NCBI RefSeq assembly: GCF_039522935.1
Contig: NZ_BAAAEI010000014.1
Span: 62,001-126,000, forward strand
DNA from: Bowmanella denitrificans
Lineage (GTDB): Bacteria > Pseudomonadota > Gammaproteobacteria > Enterobacterales > Alteromonadaceae
Direction: 5' to 3'
Length of the DNA: 64,000 nucleotides
Every line of letters starts with the position of its first letter. Position 1 is the first letter of the stretch. Positions 41,212-50,447 of the stretch are shown here, piece by piece. The notes beneath the pieces were generated by a model. It saw only the letters and a list, made by a program, of their open reading frames with translations. It ran no database searches and was not told where the DNA came from. Both the position numbers and the translations under genes were made by a program.

Positions 41212-44200
41212 GTGACAACAGGCAAACTCACCCCTATCGCCCTGGCCCTGGTTTTAGGGCTGGGCAGCACATCCTTGCTGGCCCAGGACGACAAGGCAGA
41301 CACCAGTAAAAAACCGGATAAAGAACAGAAGTGGGATGTACTGAATCCACCGCTGGAAATGACCAGTGTCAGCATCAATACCAGCGAAACCACCTGGTCC
41401 AGCCTGGATATCAGCCCCGATGGCAAACAATTTGTGTTTGATATGCTGGGCGACCTGTACGTCAGCGATATCAAAGGTGGCAGCGCCAAATCGCTGACCA
41501 ACGACCTGGCATTTAACTTTCATCCGGCCATCAGCCCGGATGGCAAACGCATTGCATTTATCTCTGATCGAGACGGTAATACCAATGTCTGGACCATGCA
41601 ACTGGACGGCTCGGACCTTAAGCAAATCACCAAGGTAAAAAGCGACCTGGTGCATTCGCCCAAATGGAGCCCGGACGGCCAGTATATTGCCGTGACTATC
41701 GGTAAAGTGTCGACCCGCAGTATTCCGGCCGGGGAAATCTGGTTGTTCCACCATAGCGGTGGCACCGGCCTGCCGGTTAAAGAGCGGGATAACGGTAAAA
41801 CCGAACAGCAGAATCAGGCCGATCCGGCCTTTTCACCCGATGGCCGCTATATCTATTACACCAAGGATATGAGTGCGGGCGGCTACTTTGAATATAACCG
41901 CGACCCATTAAAAAGCGTGTTCGCCATTCGCCGCTATGACAGACAAACCGGCGAAGACATTACTTTGGTCAGTGGTGTAGGCGGTGCGGTGGTGCCAACT
42001 CCATCTCCGGACGGTAAACAGTTGGCCTTTGTACGCCGGGTGCGGGAAAACACCGGCTTATTTGTCATGGATCTGGCCTCGGGCCGCGAAACCCTGCTGA
42101 CCGATAAGCTGGAGCGGGATATGCAGGAAGGCTTTGGGTCGGAAGGGTACTTTGCCTATTTCGACTGGACGCCCGACAGTAAGCAGATTCTGTATTGGAC
42201 CGGCGGCACCTTCCATCAAATAGATATGGCAGGTAAGGAAGTGGCCAAGGTCGGGGTTGAGGTTAAGGTGGATAAGCAGATTGCCAAGGCGCTGCGCTTC
42301 CCTGTGAATGTGGCGCCGGATGAATTTGACGTAAAAATGATCCGCTGGGCACAAAAATCGCCGGACGGTAAAACCGCTTTGTTTCAGGCGCTGGGTAAGC
42401 TTTACATCAAAGACATTAAAACAGGCAAGCTGAAACGCCTGACCAGCCAGGATGAGCACGATGAGTTCTATCCGCGTTTTTCCAATGACGGAAAGTCTAT
42501 CGTTTATACCACCTGGAACGACGACAAACTGGGCGAGGTCAGAGTGATTCCCGCCAAGGGCGGGCGTAGTAAGGTGATCAGTTCGCAGCCCGGCCACTAT
42601 GCCGAACCCAGCTTTAGCCTGGATGGCAGTAAAGTGGTGTACCGCAAGTTTACCGGTGGTTACCTGCTGTCTCCGGAATGGTCACTGGAGCCCGGTATTT
42701 ATCTGGCGGATATAAAAAGCGGCGAAAATCGCAAACTGGTGAATAGTGGCGTTGCCCCGCATTTTGCTGGTGATGACAGCCGGATGTACTTCACAGAGCC
42801 GTCGTCCACCAACACCAAGCTGGTCAGCGTCGATCTAAACGGCAAGGACCGGCGTGAACATTTGGATGGCGGGGATCAGGCGGTGGAATTCCGTTTGTCG
42901 CATGACCGTCAATGGCTGGCTTTTGTTTATCAATACAATGCCTATATTGCCCCTTACGCTGAAACCGGCAAGCTGTTAACTGTGGGTCCAACCATGAGTT
43001 CGCTGCCGGTGACAAAAGTATCCAGCCGGGCAGGGGAGTTTCTGACCTGGCGGGCCGATAACCAGGCTTTGAGCTGGCACCATGGCGCGCTGTTGTTTGA
43101 ACGTGAACTGAAAGATGCCTTCGCCTTTATCAACGGTGCCCCTGAAACCCTGCCAGAGCCGTTGAGTGAAGGACTGGATCTGTCGTTTAAGCATAAAGCC
43201 GATAAGCCAGGTGGTCTGAAAGCGCTGGTGGGCGGCCGGTTAGTCACCATGCGTGATGCCGACAATCGCCAGGAGGTGATAGAAAACGGCGTGGTGCTGA
43301 TTGAAAACAACCGTATCAAGGCCATTGGTAAGCAAGGTGAAGTGACAATACCGCGTAGCGCCGAGGTGCTGGATATCAGCGGCAAAACCGTGATCCCAGG
43401 TCTGATTGATGCCCATGCCCATGGCTCGCAAGGCAGTGATGAAATTATTCCGCGTCAGAACTGGCGTAACTTTGCCGATGTATCCTTCGGTGTGACCACC
43501 ATTCATGACCCGTCCAATGATACCTCAGAGATCTTCTCGGCAGCCGAATTGCAAAAAGCCGGAGAGATTATCGCCCCGCGTATTTATTCCACCGGCACCA
43601 TTTTATACGGTGCCAATTCGCCGTCCTATAAAGCCATCTTTGATGATGCCGACTCGGCCAGATTCCATCTGCAACGCTTAAAGGATGTGGGGGCTATTTC
43701 GGTGAAAAGTTATAACCAGCCACGCCGTGACGTGCGCCAGCAGATTATTGCAGCGGGTAAAGAACTTGGCATGATGGTGGTACCGGAAGGCGCAGGACGC
43801 TTTTTGTATGACCTGACCATGGTGGTAGACGGCCATACCGGGCTGGAGCATTCCATTCCCTTATCCCACGGCTATTCCGATGTGACCCAGCTATGGGCCG
43901 CCTCGCAATCCGGCTATACCCCGACCTTTGTGGTGACTATGGGCACTATCATGGGTGAGGAATATTGGTACGATAAAACCGAGGTGTGGAAGAACGAGCG
44001 GCTGCTGCGCTATACCCCGCATTATATGCTGGATAGCCGCGCCATTCGCCGCCCCACCGCGCCAGATGAGCAATACCACCACTTTGATGTAGCCGGCTAT
44101 GCCAAGAAGCTACGTGACAACGGCGTTTCGGTGCATATCGGCGCGCATGGTCAGCGTCCTGGCCTGGGTGCACACTGGGAATTATGGCATATGCAGCAGG

Positions 44201-44538
44201 GCGGTTTTACGCCTTGGGAGGCCATTCGCGGCGGTACTATAGACGGCGCCAAACATCTGGGCATGGATAAGGATATTGGTAGCCTGGAAGTGGGTAAGCT
44301 GGCCGATATGGTGGTGATTGACGGTGATGTACTAAATAACCTGCAACGTTCAGAGTATGTGGATTACACCGTACTCAATGGCCGCATTTATGATGTGAAA
44401 ACCATGAATGAAGTGGGTAGCAAAACCAAACGTAAGGCGTTTTTCTTTGAACGTTTAAATGTACAAAGCATGCCGGAGCAAACCCAGCAGAATCTGGAAG
44501 CCAAGGCTGAAACCCTGCACTGGGTGCATAAACACTAA
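41212..44538 (+). CDS. Secreted WD40-like propeller plus amidohydrolase
   Basis: 1108 residues from GTG 41212, chosen because it gives a clean signal peptide (TPIALALVLGLGSTSLLAQ) with AGAGG upstream; the frame stays open to 41095 without a signal. Residues 50-690 are PD40/TolB-like propeller repeats (ISPDGKQFVFDMLGDLYV, SPDGKRIAFISDRDGN, FSPDGRYIYYTKD). Residues 700-1080 are an amidohydrolase barrel with IPGLIDAHAHGS (HxH), HIGAHGQRPGLG and DKDIGSLEVGKLADMVVIDGD. The family is a periplasmic hydrolase of unknown substrate, with peptidase-like or imidazolonepropionase-like relatives. It ends at a large hairpin and stands alone. Confidence 0.9.
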   Translation: MTTGKLTPIALALVLGLGSTSLLAQDDKADTSKKPDKEQKWDVLNPPLEMTSVSINTSETTWSSLDISPDGKQFVFDMLGDLYVSDIKGGSAKSLTNDLAFNFHPAISPDGKRIAFISDRDGNTNVWTMQLDGSDLKQITKVKSDLVHSPKWSPDGQYIAVTIGKVSTRSIPAGEIWLFHHSGGTGLPVKERDNGKTEQQNQADPAFSPDGRYIYYTKDMSAGGYFEYNRDPLKSVFAIRRYDRQTGEDITLVSGVGGAVVPTPSPDGKQLAFVRRVRENTGLFVMDLASGRETLLTDKLERDMQEGFGSEGYFAYFDWTPDSKQILYWTGGTFHQIDMAGKEVAKVGVEVKVDKQIAKALRFPVNVAPDEFDVKMIRWAQKSPDGKTALFQALGKLYIKDIKTGKLKRLTSQDEHDEFYPRFSNDGKSIVYTTWNDDKLGEVRVIPAKGGRSKVISSQPGHYAEPSFSLDGSKVVYRKFTGGYLLSPEWSLEPGIYLADIKSGENRKLVNSGVAPHFAGDDSRMYFTEPSSTNTKLVSVDLNGKDRREHLDGGDQAVEFRLSHDRQWLAFVYQYNAYIAPYAETGKLLTVGPTMSSLPVTKVSSRAGEFLTWRADNQALSWHHGALLFERELKDAFAFINGAPETLPEPLSEGLDLSFKHKADKPGGLKALVGGRLVTMRDADNRQEVIENGVVLIENNRIKAIGKQGEVTIPRSAEVLDISGKTVIPGLIDAHAHGSQGSDEIIPRQNWRNFADVSFGVTTIHDPSNDTSEIFSAAELQKAGEIIAPRIYSTGTILYGANSPSYKAIFDDADSARFHLQRLKDVGAISVKSYNQPRRDVRQQIIAAGKELGMMVVPEGAGRFLYDLTMVVDGHTGLEHSIPLSHGYSDVTQLWAASQSGYTPTFVVTMGTIMGEEYWYDKTEVWKNERLLRYTPHYMLDSRAIRRPTAPDEQYHHFDVAGYAKKLRDNGVSVHIGAHGQRPGLGAHWELWHMQQGGFTPWEAIRGGTIDGAKHLGMDKDIGSLEVGKLADMVVIDGDVLNNLQRSEYVDYTVLNGRIYDVKTMNEVGSKTKRKAFFFERLNVQSMPEQTQQNLEAKAETLHWVHKH

Positions 44539-44549
44539 GCGACAAGCTT

Positions 44550-44579
44550 AACCAAGGCGGTCAATTGACCGCCTTGGTT
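44550..44579. terminator. Large perfect hairpin between amidohydrolase and cold-shock genes
   Basis: A 30-bp perfect palindrome, AACCAAGGCGGTCAA and its complement with no loop base. It lies 12 bases after the amidohydrolase stop and 13 bases after the cold-shock gene stop, so it probably ends both convergent transcripts. No U tract on either strand. Confidence 0.7.
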
Positions 44580-44591
44580 ATATTCGGGGGC

Positions 44592-44801
44592 TTACAGGCG
44601 CGTTACATTTTTGGCCTGCGGACCTTTGATGCCCTGCTCAACTTCGTACGAAACCCGCTGACCTTCTGTCAGGGTTCTGAAGCTATCACCGGTAATGGCA
44701 TTGAAATGCACAAAAACATCCTTGCTACCGTCTTCAGGGGCAATAAAACCAAAGCCTTTTTCTTCGTTAAACCACTTAACTGTGCCAAATAATGTAGACA
44801 T
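44592..44801 (-). CDS. Cold-shock protein, CspA family
   Basis: 69 residues covering a complete cold-shock domain: GTVKWFNEEKGFGFIAPEDG (RNP1 KGFGFI) and KDVFVHFNAI (RNP2 VFVHF). It binds single-stranded nucleic acid and acts as an RNA chaperone. The long gap upstream is consistent with a structured 5' UTR, but I cannot define it. Confidence 0.96.
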   Translation of the reverse strand: MSTLFGTVKWFNEEKGFGFIAPEDGSKDVFVHFNAITGDSFRTLTEGQRVSYEVEQGIKGPQAKNVTRL

Positions 44802-45140
44802 AAAATCTCCGTATATAAAAATTGTCGATGTACCTACGCATCGTTTGCCTCAATGACGGAATATCATCACCTTAACATGGCAAATTTTCAGTAACAGGAA
44901 TGCAAGGGAGGGCAAAACAAGGTAAGCGCAATTCCTTTGCAAGATTGTTAGCTGAACGTCTCAAGGCTATGAATACCTTAGCAATGTTTGCTGGGATGTA
45001 CAGAATCTGTGGCCCAAATATGCTTTAATGGCTTAGTTGCGTTAGACAGGAATAGCGTTAACTTGCAAAAACTAAGCGGCGTTTGGCTATTCCAAAAGGT
45101 CAACGTGGGTTGTTCGTATGATATGGCCGAGGATGTTTTT
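44802..45140. other. Promoter gap between cold-shock gene and metallo-beta-lactamase
   Basis: About 340 bp. It should hold the cold-shock promoter and 5' UTR on the minus strand and the promoter of the beta-lactamase on the plus strand. An ORF extends from 44988 into the beta-lactamase frame but has no signal-peptide or ribosome binding site. I see no integron attC site here. Confidence 0.4.
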
Positions 45141-45941
45141 ATGGCTTATGCAAAATTCTTATCCACCATGTGCTTATTATCTCTGCTGGGCACGAGTCTG
45201 GCGGTGACAGCTGATACAGTTCAAAATTGGCAAAACTACCCTAAGGCGGCAGATATTCCCGAAGGGCAGGTGCGTCTGTTTAAGGTGGCAGAAGGCGTTT
45301 GGAGCCATATTGCCAGCCATGATTTTAATGGGGTGTTATTTCCGTCCAATGGTTTAATCGTCAAAGACGGCGACGAACTGCTGTTAATTGACACCGCCTG
45401 GGGCGCAGACAATACCCTTGCTTTGTTGCATGAGATAAAAGCGCAGATTGGATTACCGGTCACTCGTGCCATTTCCACCCATTTTCATGATGACAGGGTG
45501 GAAGGTGTGGAGGTGCTTAAACAAGCCGGAGTGCAAACCTATGCCAGTGCGCTAACCCGTCTACTGGCCGAGGCTGAGGGCAATGAAATCCCGGAATATA
45601 GCTTGCAAGACCTTGTTGCCGCTGGAGATGCGCTATCTTTCGGCCCGCTAGAGATCTTCTATCCGGGTCATGGTCATGCACCGGACAATCTGGTCGTCTA
45701 TGTACCTAAGGCAAAGGTTCTGTTTGGCGGCTGTGCGGTGCATGAACTGGCGCGCCACAATGCCGGCAATACCTCGCATGCCGATCTTGCCCTGTGGCCG
45801 GTTTCGGTAGCAAAGATTTCGACGCGCTACCCAGATACAGAGACCGTGATCCCCGGTCATGGTTTGCCCGGCGGCCAGGACCTGCTGGCCCATACCATTA
45901 AGGTTGTTGACGCGCAGCCGGGTAATACTGCGGCAAAATAA
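45141..45941 (+). CDS. Subclass B1 metallo-beta-lactamase, VIM-like
   Basis: 266 residues. The signal peptide is at about 1-25. The full B1 zinc set is present: H114-F-H116-D-D118-R119 (THFHDDRVEG), H179 (PGHGHAPDN), C198 (FGGCAVHE) and H240 (IPGHGLPGG). H114/H116/H179 make the first zinc site and D118/C198/H240 the second, so it should hydrolyse beta-lactams in the periplasm. From memory, VIM enzymes share GVWSHIA, PSNGLIV, DGDELLLIDTAWGA, QIGLPVTRA and NLVVYVP, all seen here. Start ATG 45141 has GAGG upstream. Identity must be computed; expression and spectrum are unknown. Confidence 0.93.
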   Translation: MAYAKFLSTMCLLSLLGTSLAVTADTVQNWQNYPKAADIPEGQVRLFKVAEGVWSHIASHDFNGVLFPSNGLIVKDGDELLLIDTAWGADNTLALLHEIKAQIGLPVTRAISTHFHDDRVEGVEVLKQAGVQTYASALTRLLAEAEGNEIPEYSLQDLVAAGDALSFGPLEIFYPGHGHAPDNLVVYVPKAKVLFGGCAVHELARHNAGNTSHADLALWPVSVAKISTRYPDTETVIPGHGLPGGQDLLAHTIKVVDAQPGNTAAK

Positions 45942-45972
45942 CTATCTGCGCAGCCAGTTGAAGGATGTTGTT

Positions 45973-47022
45973 TTGCAAATCAGAAAGTTAAATTGTCTGC
46001 GCGGTCTGGCCGCGTTAATCGTCTTTATTACCCACTTTAGCGATATTACTGGTTGGCTGGGCGGCAAGTTGGGCGGTGCTGCGGGCCAATATGGTGTGAT
46101 GCTGTTTTTTCTGCTCAGTGGATTTTTGATGTCCCACTTGTATTTTGACAGAGGATTTAACCTGCAAAATATCCAAGGTTATATTCTGGCCCGGATGGCA
46201 AGGATTTTGCCACTGTATCTACTGGTGGTATGCGCCTCCTACCTGCTTTCAATTAACGGTACAGAAGGGCTGTATGCCATTAACAGTGCTGACGCACTTA
46301 TTTCGCATCTGCTGTTTCTAAGCGGTGAAAGCGTGCTTTGGACCATTTCACCTGAAGTACAGTTTTATCTGTTGTTTGTTGGGTTCTGGGCTTTGGCGGC
46401 CAAAAGGGCGGGATACATTTATGTTTTAGTGGTGGCGGTTCTAATCGCGCTGTTTTTTGCTAACTTCCCGCGTTGGGTTGGCGAGTTCTATGGCGTGCCA
46501 TACAACCTGTTCCAGGTATTGAGAAGCCTGCCATATTTCTTTGTGGGTATGCTGTTTGGTATGCACTACAAGCACATCAAGGTGCCGGATTATCTGCAAA
46601 AGCATGGCTTTGTGTTGGTGTTAGTGTTGATTCCGCTGATGTTCCCGGCGTTTTCCCCCATTGCGTCCGATGCCAAGACCAGGATGTGGTTAAGCTATGA
46701 AGTCCTGCTGGTTATGAGTGCGGTGTTCTTCTGTGTGGTGTTTCTGGTACCAAACAACAATATTTTGCTGGCCAATAAGTTGGGGGATTATGTTGGTCAA
46801 ATATCCTTTTCCCTGTATCTGTTACATATGCCGATTATTGCCAAGGTAAACCAGTATGAATTGGCGATTGAACTAAAGTTGGTGGTGTCTGTTGCGCTGA
46901 GTTTGCTGGTAGCATCGCTTTGTTATCGGTATTTTGAGATGCCAGCCGCCAGGCTGATACGAAACTGGGCCAATACTAAACCTGAATCAGGGCCTGTAAA
47001 ACAACCCGATACCGCCTCTTAG
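45973..47022 (+). CDS. Acyltransferase 3 family membrane protein (OafA-like)
   Basis: 349 residues. The N-terminus QIRKLNCLRGLAALIVFITHF has the RxxA-type start and catalytic His of acyltransferase 3; ten hydrophobic helices follow. The start is TTG 45973 with AAGGA eight bases before it. The open frame back to 45859 overlaps the beta-lactamase gene and is not used. Family members O-acylate lipopolysaccharide, peptidoglycan or exported sugars. It follows the beta-lactamase by 31 bp and may be co-transcribed. Confidence 0.86.
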   Translation: MQIRKLNCLRGLAALIVFITHFSDITGWLGGKLGGAAGQYGVMLFFLLSGFLMSHLYFDRGFNLQNIQGYILARMARILPLYLLVVCASYLLSINGTEGLYAINSADALISHLLFLSGESVLWTISPEVQFYLLFVGFWALAAKRAGYIYVLVVAVLIALFFANFPRWVGEFYGVPYNLFQVLRSLPYFFVGMLFGMHYKHIKVPDYLQKHGFVLVLVLIPLMFPAFSPIASDAKTRMWLSYEVLLVMSAVFFCVVFLVPNNNILLANKLGDYVGQISFSLYLLHMPIIAKVNQYELAIELKLVVSVALSLLVASLCYRYFEMPAARLIRNWANTKPESGPVKQPDTAS

Positions 47023-47040
47023 ATTATGCAGGAGTATAAA

Positions 47041-47466
47041 ATGGCAACAACTTACCAGGGAGGGTGTTTATGCGGGCATATTCGCTTTACTGCTGTGGGC
47101 GAGCCGCAGAAGCCGCATAGCTGCTCATGTAAAATGTGTCAGCGCCACTCTGGCTCCATCAGCCAGTTCTGGGTGGAATTTGACAAACACCAGGTCAGTT
47201 GGAACGGCCCAGGTGGTGAGCCAGCATTATGGCGTTCCTCAGATTATTCCAGTCGCAGCTTTTGCCCACAGTGCGGCAGCACCCTTGGGGCCATAGATGA
47301 TGCACCTATTGTGGCGCTGGTGCTGGGCAGCTTTGATAGCAACAACCGAAAGACGCTTAAACCTACCAGCCATTCCTATAAATCCGCGTTGCCTAAGTGG
47401 GCGAAAGCAGATGCAGCTAAATGTAACGCATTAAGCGGTACTGATAAAAATAAGGAAGACAGATGA
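47041..47466 (+). CDS. GFA family Zn protein
   Basis: 141 residues. The Cys pairs CLCG, CSCKMCQR and CPQCG match the two zinc sites of glutathione-dependent formaldehyde-activating-type proteins. Family proteins may bind thiols or aldehydes; many are uncharacterised. AGGAG eight bases upstream supports ATG 47041. It overlaps the alpha/beta hydrolase gene by four bases. Confidence 0.88.
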   Translation: MATTYQGGCLCGHIRFTAVGEPQKPHSCSCKMCQRHSGSISQFWVEFDKHQVSWNGPGGEPALWRSSDYSSRSFCPQCGSTLGAIDDAPIVALVLGSFDSNNRKTLKPTSHSYKSALPKWAKADAAKCNALSGTDKNKEDR

Positions 47467-48347
47467 AAAGATATGCCCTGATGTTGTTAATGCTGCTTAG
47501 TTTTAACCTCGTTGCTGAAGAAAAGCCGCTAACTCCCACGAAGTCAGGGCTTTACGATATTGGTGGATTTAGCCTGTATCTCGAATGCTATGAACGGAAC
47601 AAACCCACCCTGATATTGGAACAAGGTTTTGGCCGCAACGGTTCTGACGGGGTTTGGCTGGCGAATATACAGCGGCTGCAAAATGATTTTAGCATTTGCC
47701 TGTATGACCGTGCTGGTCTGGGTAAAAGCGAAAAAGGGCCGGTGCCTTTTACGGTTAATGATATGGCAGAACGCTTGCAAAAACTGCTGGTGGCAGGGGC
47801 TGTGCCGCCACCGTATTATTTTGCCGGTGGCTCTTACGCATCCTACATTATCAGCGCATACCATCAACGCTACCCAGATAATGTGCTGGGCGCGGTATGG
47901 ATTGATCCACCACCTTTTGGCTATTTCCACACCAAGGCTACCCGTTGGCCGAAAGATTTTCACAGCGATAACCCGGAGCTGATGGGACTCTATCGTTTTG
48001 AGCAAAGTGTGCGTGATCCGCTGTTTGAGCGGGTACCGGAAAACGTTGACCATATAAAAAGTTACCAGCAGCTATCCGCGGCCACAGGATTTGGCGATAA
48101 GCCACTGATTATTGTGCGGGCAAAGCAGGACAATAAGCCCTATGACCCGGAATTTGTGCCAGCGCAGATAGCCGAGAAAATGACCATGCTGTACGCAAAT
48201 GCGGAGGTTAATTTTCAGAAACAGGCAACGGCTGCAAAAGTAGTGTATTCAGACTCAGACAGACACCATTTACATATTAGCGATCCGGATTTGGTGGTGA
48301 GCAGCATTAGTGCGTTGTTGAACAACCAATCCAGCAACCTGCAGTGA
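47463..48347 (+). CDS. Exported alpha/beta hydrolase
   Basis: 294 residues. Signal peptide 1-19 (MKRYALMLLMLLSFNLVAEE). LILEQGFGRNG is the oxyanion-region motif, CLYDRAGLGKSEKG follows. The nucleophile elbow is GGSYAS and the late His lies in RHHLHIS. The substrate is unknown; esterase is the safest description. Overlaps the GFA gene stop by four bases. Confidence 0.85.
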   Translation: MKRYALMLLMLLSFNLVAEEKPLTPTKSGLYDIGGFSLYLECYERNKPTLILEQGFGRNGSDGVWLANIQRLQNDFSICLYDRAGLGKSEKGPVPFTVNDMAERLQKLLVAGAVPPPYYFAGGSYASYIISAYHQRYPDNVLGAVWIDPPPFGYFHTKATRWPKDFHSDNPELMGLYRFEQSVRDPLFERVPENVDHIKSYQQLSAATGFGDKPLIIVRAKQDNKPYDPEFVPAQIAEKMTMLYANAEVNFQKQATAAKVVYSDSDRHHLHISDPDLVVSSISALLNNQSSNLQ

Positions 48348-48573
48348 TAAACCAATGCGATGGTTAACCAGCAAATATCTCTATGCGCTTAGTAGGTTTG
48401 TTCTGGTGGTAGCAGTCGGCTTTGGTCTTCAGCGCTACTCAGGATTACACTTTAGCTCTCCCTACCTGAGACAATCAGCGGTAATATCAATTCCAAGTCA
48501 ATTTGTAACTTATTTTCAAACTCTGCTAACGACTATGTTAGGGTGAACCAAAGTACCAAACAGGAGCAGGGCA

Positions 48574-48924
48574 ATGACAGTCAAACGAATCGTCGCCAAT
48601 ATTCGTACTGAAGATCCCGATGTGGCCAGCGCCTTTTACGCCGCTATCTTTGAGCTTGACCTGGCGATGGACCATGGTTGGATCAAGACCCTGAGTAGCG
48701 GGCAGAGTATGACCACACAGCTGAGTGTTGCATCTGAAGGTGGGTCGGGAACTGACGTACCGGATCTGTCTATCGAGGTGGATAATCTGGACCTTGTCCT
48801 AAGCCGGGTAAAAGCGGCGGGGATTACCATTGAATATGGACCAGTGTCGGAACCCTGGGGGGTAACAAGGTTTTATATTCGTGACCCGTTTGGCACGCTG
48901 ATTAATGTGTTAGCACATCAATAA
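48574..48924 (+). CDS. VOC family protein
   Basis: 116 residues in a single VOC domain (RIVANIRTEDPDVASAFYAAIF, VDNLDLVLSRVKAAGITI, EPWGVTRFYIRDPFGTLINVL). AGGAG upstream supports the start. The AraC gene follows closely, so this may be its target or partner. Reaction unknown. Confidence 0.85.
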   Translation: MTVKRIVANIRTEDPDVASAFYAAIFELDLAMDHGWIKTLSSGQSMTTQLSVASEGGSGTDVPDLSIEVDNLDLVLSRVKAAGITIEYGPVSEPWGVTRFYIRDPFGTLINVLAHQ

Positions 48925-48939
48925 GTTTAGGGAATGGAG

Positions 48940-49797
48940 ATGAAGGAAACGCAATGGCCGATATTCTGGCGCGATCCACGTATGCCTTTTCTTGAGCTCA
49001 GGGTGGTAAGGGAGGGGCGTAAAGTCTGCTATGCGCCTCATAGTCACACCCAATGGTCGTTGGGGGCTATTACGGAGGGATGCAGCACCTTTGTATACCG
49101 GGATACACAGCAGCAGGTCAGTGCCGGTACCTTAGTGATGATGAATCCCAACTGGGTACATGCCTGCAACCCAATTGACCAGCATCCCTGGGCTTATCTG
49201 ATGCTGTATGTGGATACTAAGTGGCTGACCCAGCTACGCCATGAAGCCGGGCTGCTGGCTACTCCGCAGTGGCAGGATATTTCTACCTCGGTCATCACCG
49301 ACCCCAAGTGGTATGCAGGCTATTGCCAATTAGCTGACTGTTTGCTGGATACAGATAGTGCGCTACTGGATAAGCAGGTCGCGGTAATTGAGTATCTGAC
49401 CGCCTTACTGTGTGAATTAGCTGATAATCAGATGCCTTTGGTTGCTGCTGCGCCGGAAAATATGCAGGAACTGGCTGACTATATTGCTGCGCATGCTGAT
49501 GAGGAGATTTCCCTGGACGGGCTGTGTGAACGTTCAGGCTATAGTCCTGGCCATTTAGTGCGGGCATTCAGACAGCACTTCGGACTGACGCCGCATGCCT
49601 ATTTAATTAATTGTCGTATCCAACTTGGCCAGCAGGCCCTGAAGCAGGGCCTGCCCATTGCTGAAACGGCTTTACAGGCCGGGTTTGCCGACCAGCCGCA
49701 TTTTCAGCGTACCTTTAAAAAACTGCTGGCCGCCACGCCCCGGCAATATCAGCAGAGCTTAGTCAATCAGCAGATACAGGGTGCTGAGCGCAAGTAA
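48940..49797 (+). CDS. AraC family transcriptional regulator
   Basis: 285 residues from ATG 48940 (AGGGA six bases upstream; ATG 48934 is also in frame). The N-terminal domain is an AraC cupin (PHSHTQWSLGAITEG, GTLVMMNPNWVHACNP), and residues 195-280 hold two HTH motifs (LDGLCERSGYSPGHLVRAFRQHFGLTPHAY and IAETALQAGFADQPHFQRTFKKLL). It resembles regulators found beside LysE exporters. Its end overlaps the convergent LysE gene by 39 bp. Confidence 0.9.
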   Translation: MKETQWPIFWRDPRMPFLELRVVREGRKVCYAPHSHTQWSLGAITEGCSTFVYRDTQQQVSAGTLVMMNPNWVHACNPIDQHPWAYLMLYVDTKWLTQLRHEAGLLATPQWQDISTSVITDPKWYAGYCQLADCLLDTDSALLDKQVAVIEYLTALLCELADNQMPLVAAAPENMQELADYIAAHADEEISLDGLCERSGYSPGHLVRAFRQHFGLTPHAYLINCRIQLGQQALKQGLPIAETALQAGFADQPHFQRTFKKLLAATPRQYQQSLVNQQIQGAERK

Positions 49798-50349
49798 TAT
49801 GGCGAGACTGCGGTTGATGATAATCAGCGTGCTGGGTGTTTGCATAAAACGTCTTAAATACGCCCCGGCATAAACCCAGCAACTCAAAGACAACCAGCAT
49901 ACTGGCAGATAAATCGCAGCAAACAGCAGGATATGCTGCAGGTCGTTGTTGGTGTAAGCGCCGATACCGGAAGCCGACGCCAACCAGGCTTTGGGGTTTA
50001 GCCACTGCATTATCGCCCCTGTCATAAAGCCCGGTCTGTTGCTGTCCTGTTCTTGCGTAAGCTGACCGTTATCTTTGAAAAGCTGGAAACTGAGATAGAG
50101 CAAAAAAGCGATGCCCAGCCATTTTAAGGCGTTGTTTAGGCCAGGGAGCAGGCTTAACACAGAGTAAAGCCCCAGGCCGATGGCAATAAACAGCAATATG
50201 AAGCCAAGGGTGGCACCGCTGACAAAAATCAGCCCAGTGGCGATGGGATGACGGGTACCGCTGCTAAGACAGACCAGATTGACCGGACCGGGGGAAATCG
50301 ACGCGGCCAGGGCAAAGGCCATCATAGGTAGAATCAGTGAAAATGACAT
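49759..50349 (-). CDS. LysE family amino acid exporter (RhtB-like)
   Basis: 196 residues with about five or six TM helices and the family start ALAASISPGPVNLVCLSSGTRH. Known relatives export amino acids or homoserine lactones. It is flanked by AraC genes on both sides, the divergent one at 50448 being the likely regulator. Confidence 0.9.
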   Translation of the reverse strand: MSFSLILPMMAFALAASISPGPVNLVCLSSGTRHPIATGLIFVSGATLGFILLFIAIGLGLYSVLSLLPGLNNALKWLGIAFLLYLSFQLFKDNGQLTQEQDSNRPGFMTGAIMQWLNPKAWLASASGIGAYTNNDLQHILLFAAIYLPVCWLSLSCWVYAGAYLRRFMQTPSTLIIINRSLAILLALSTLYLLID

Positions 50350-50447
50350 GGTAAAAACGTATTGATTGGGGTGGCGTTAGTCTGTGACAGACAAGACGCG
50401 CTGTATTGAACAAAATTGCTCTGGTAACGTCAGTTTGGAGTATCACC

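Noticed and set aside
48355..48546. 63-codon ORF between the alpha/beta hydrolase and VOC genes
   Set aside because: Weak start context, no domain and no conserved features; it could be a remnant but is not supported.
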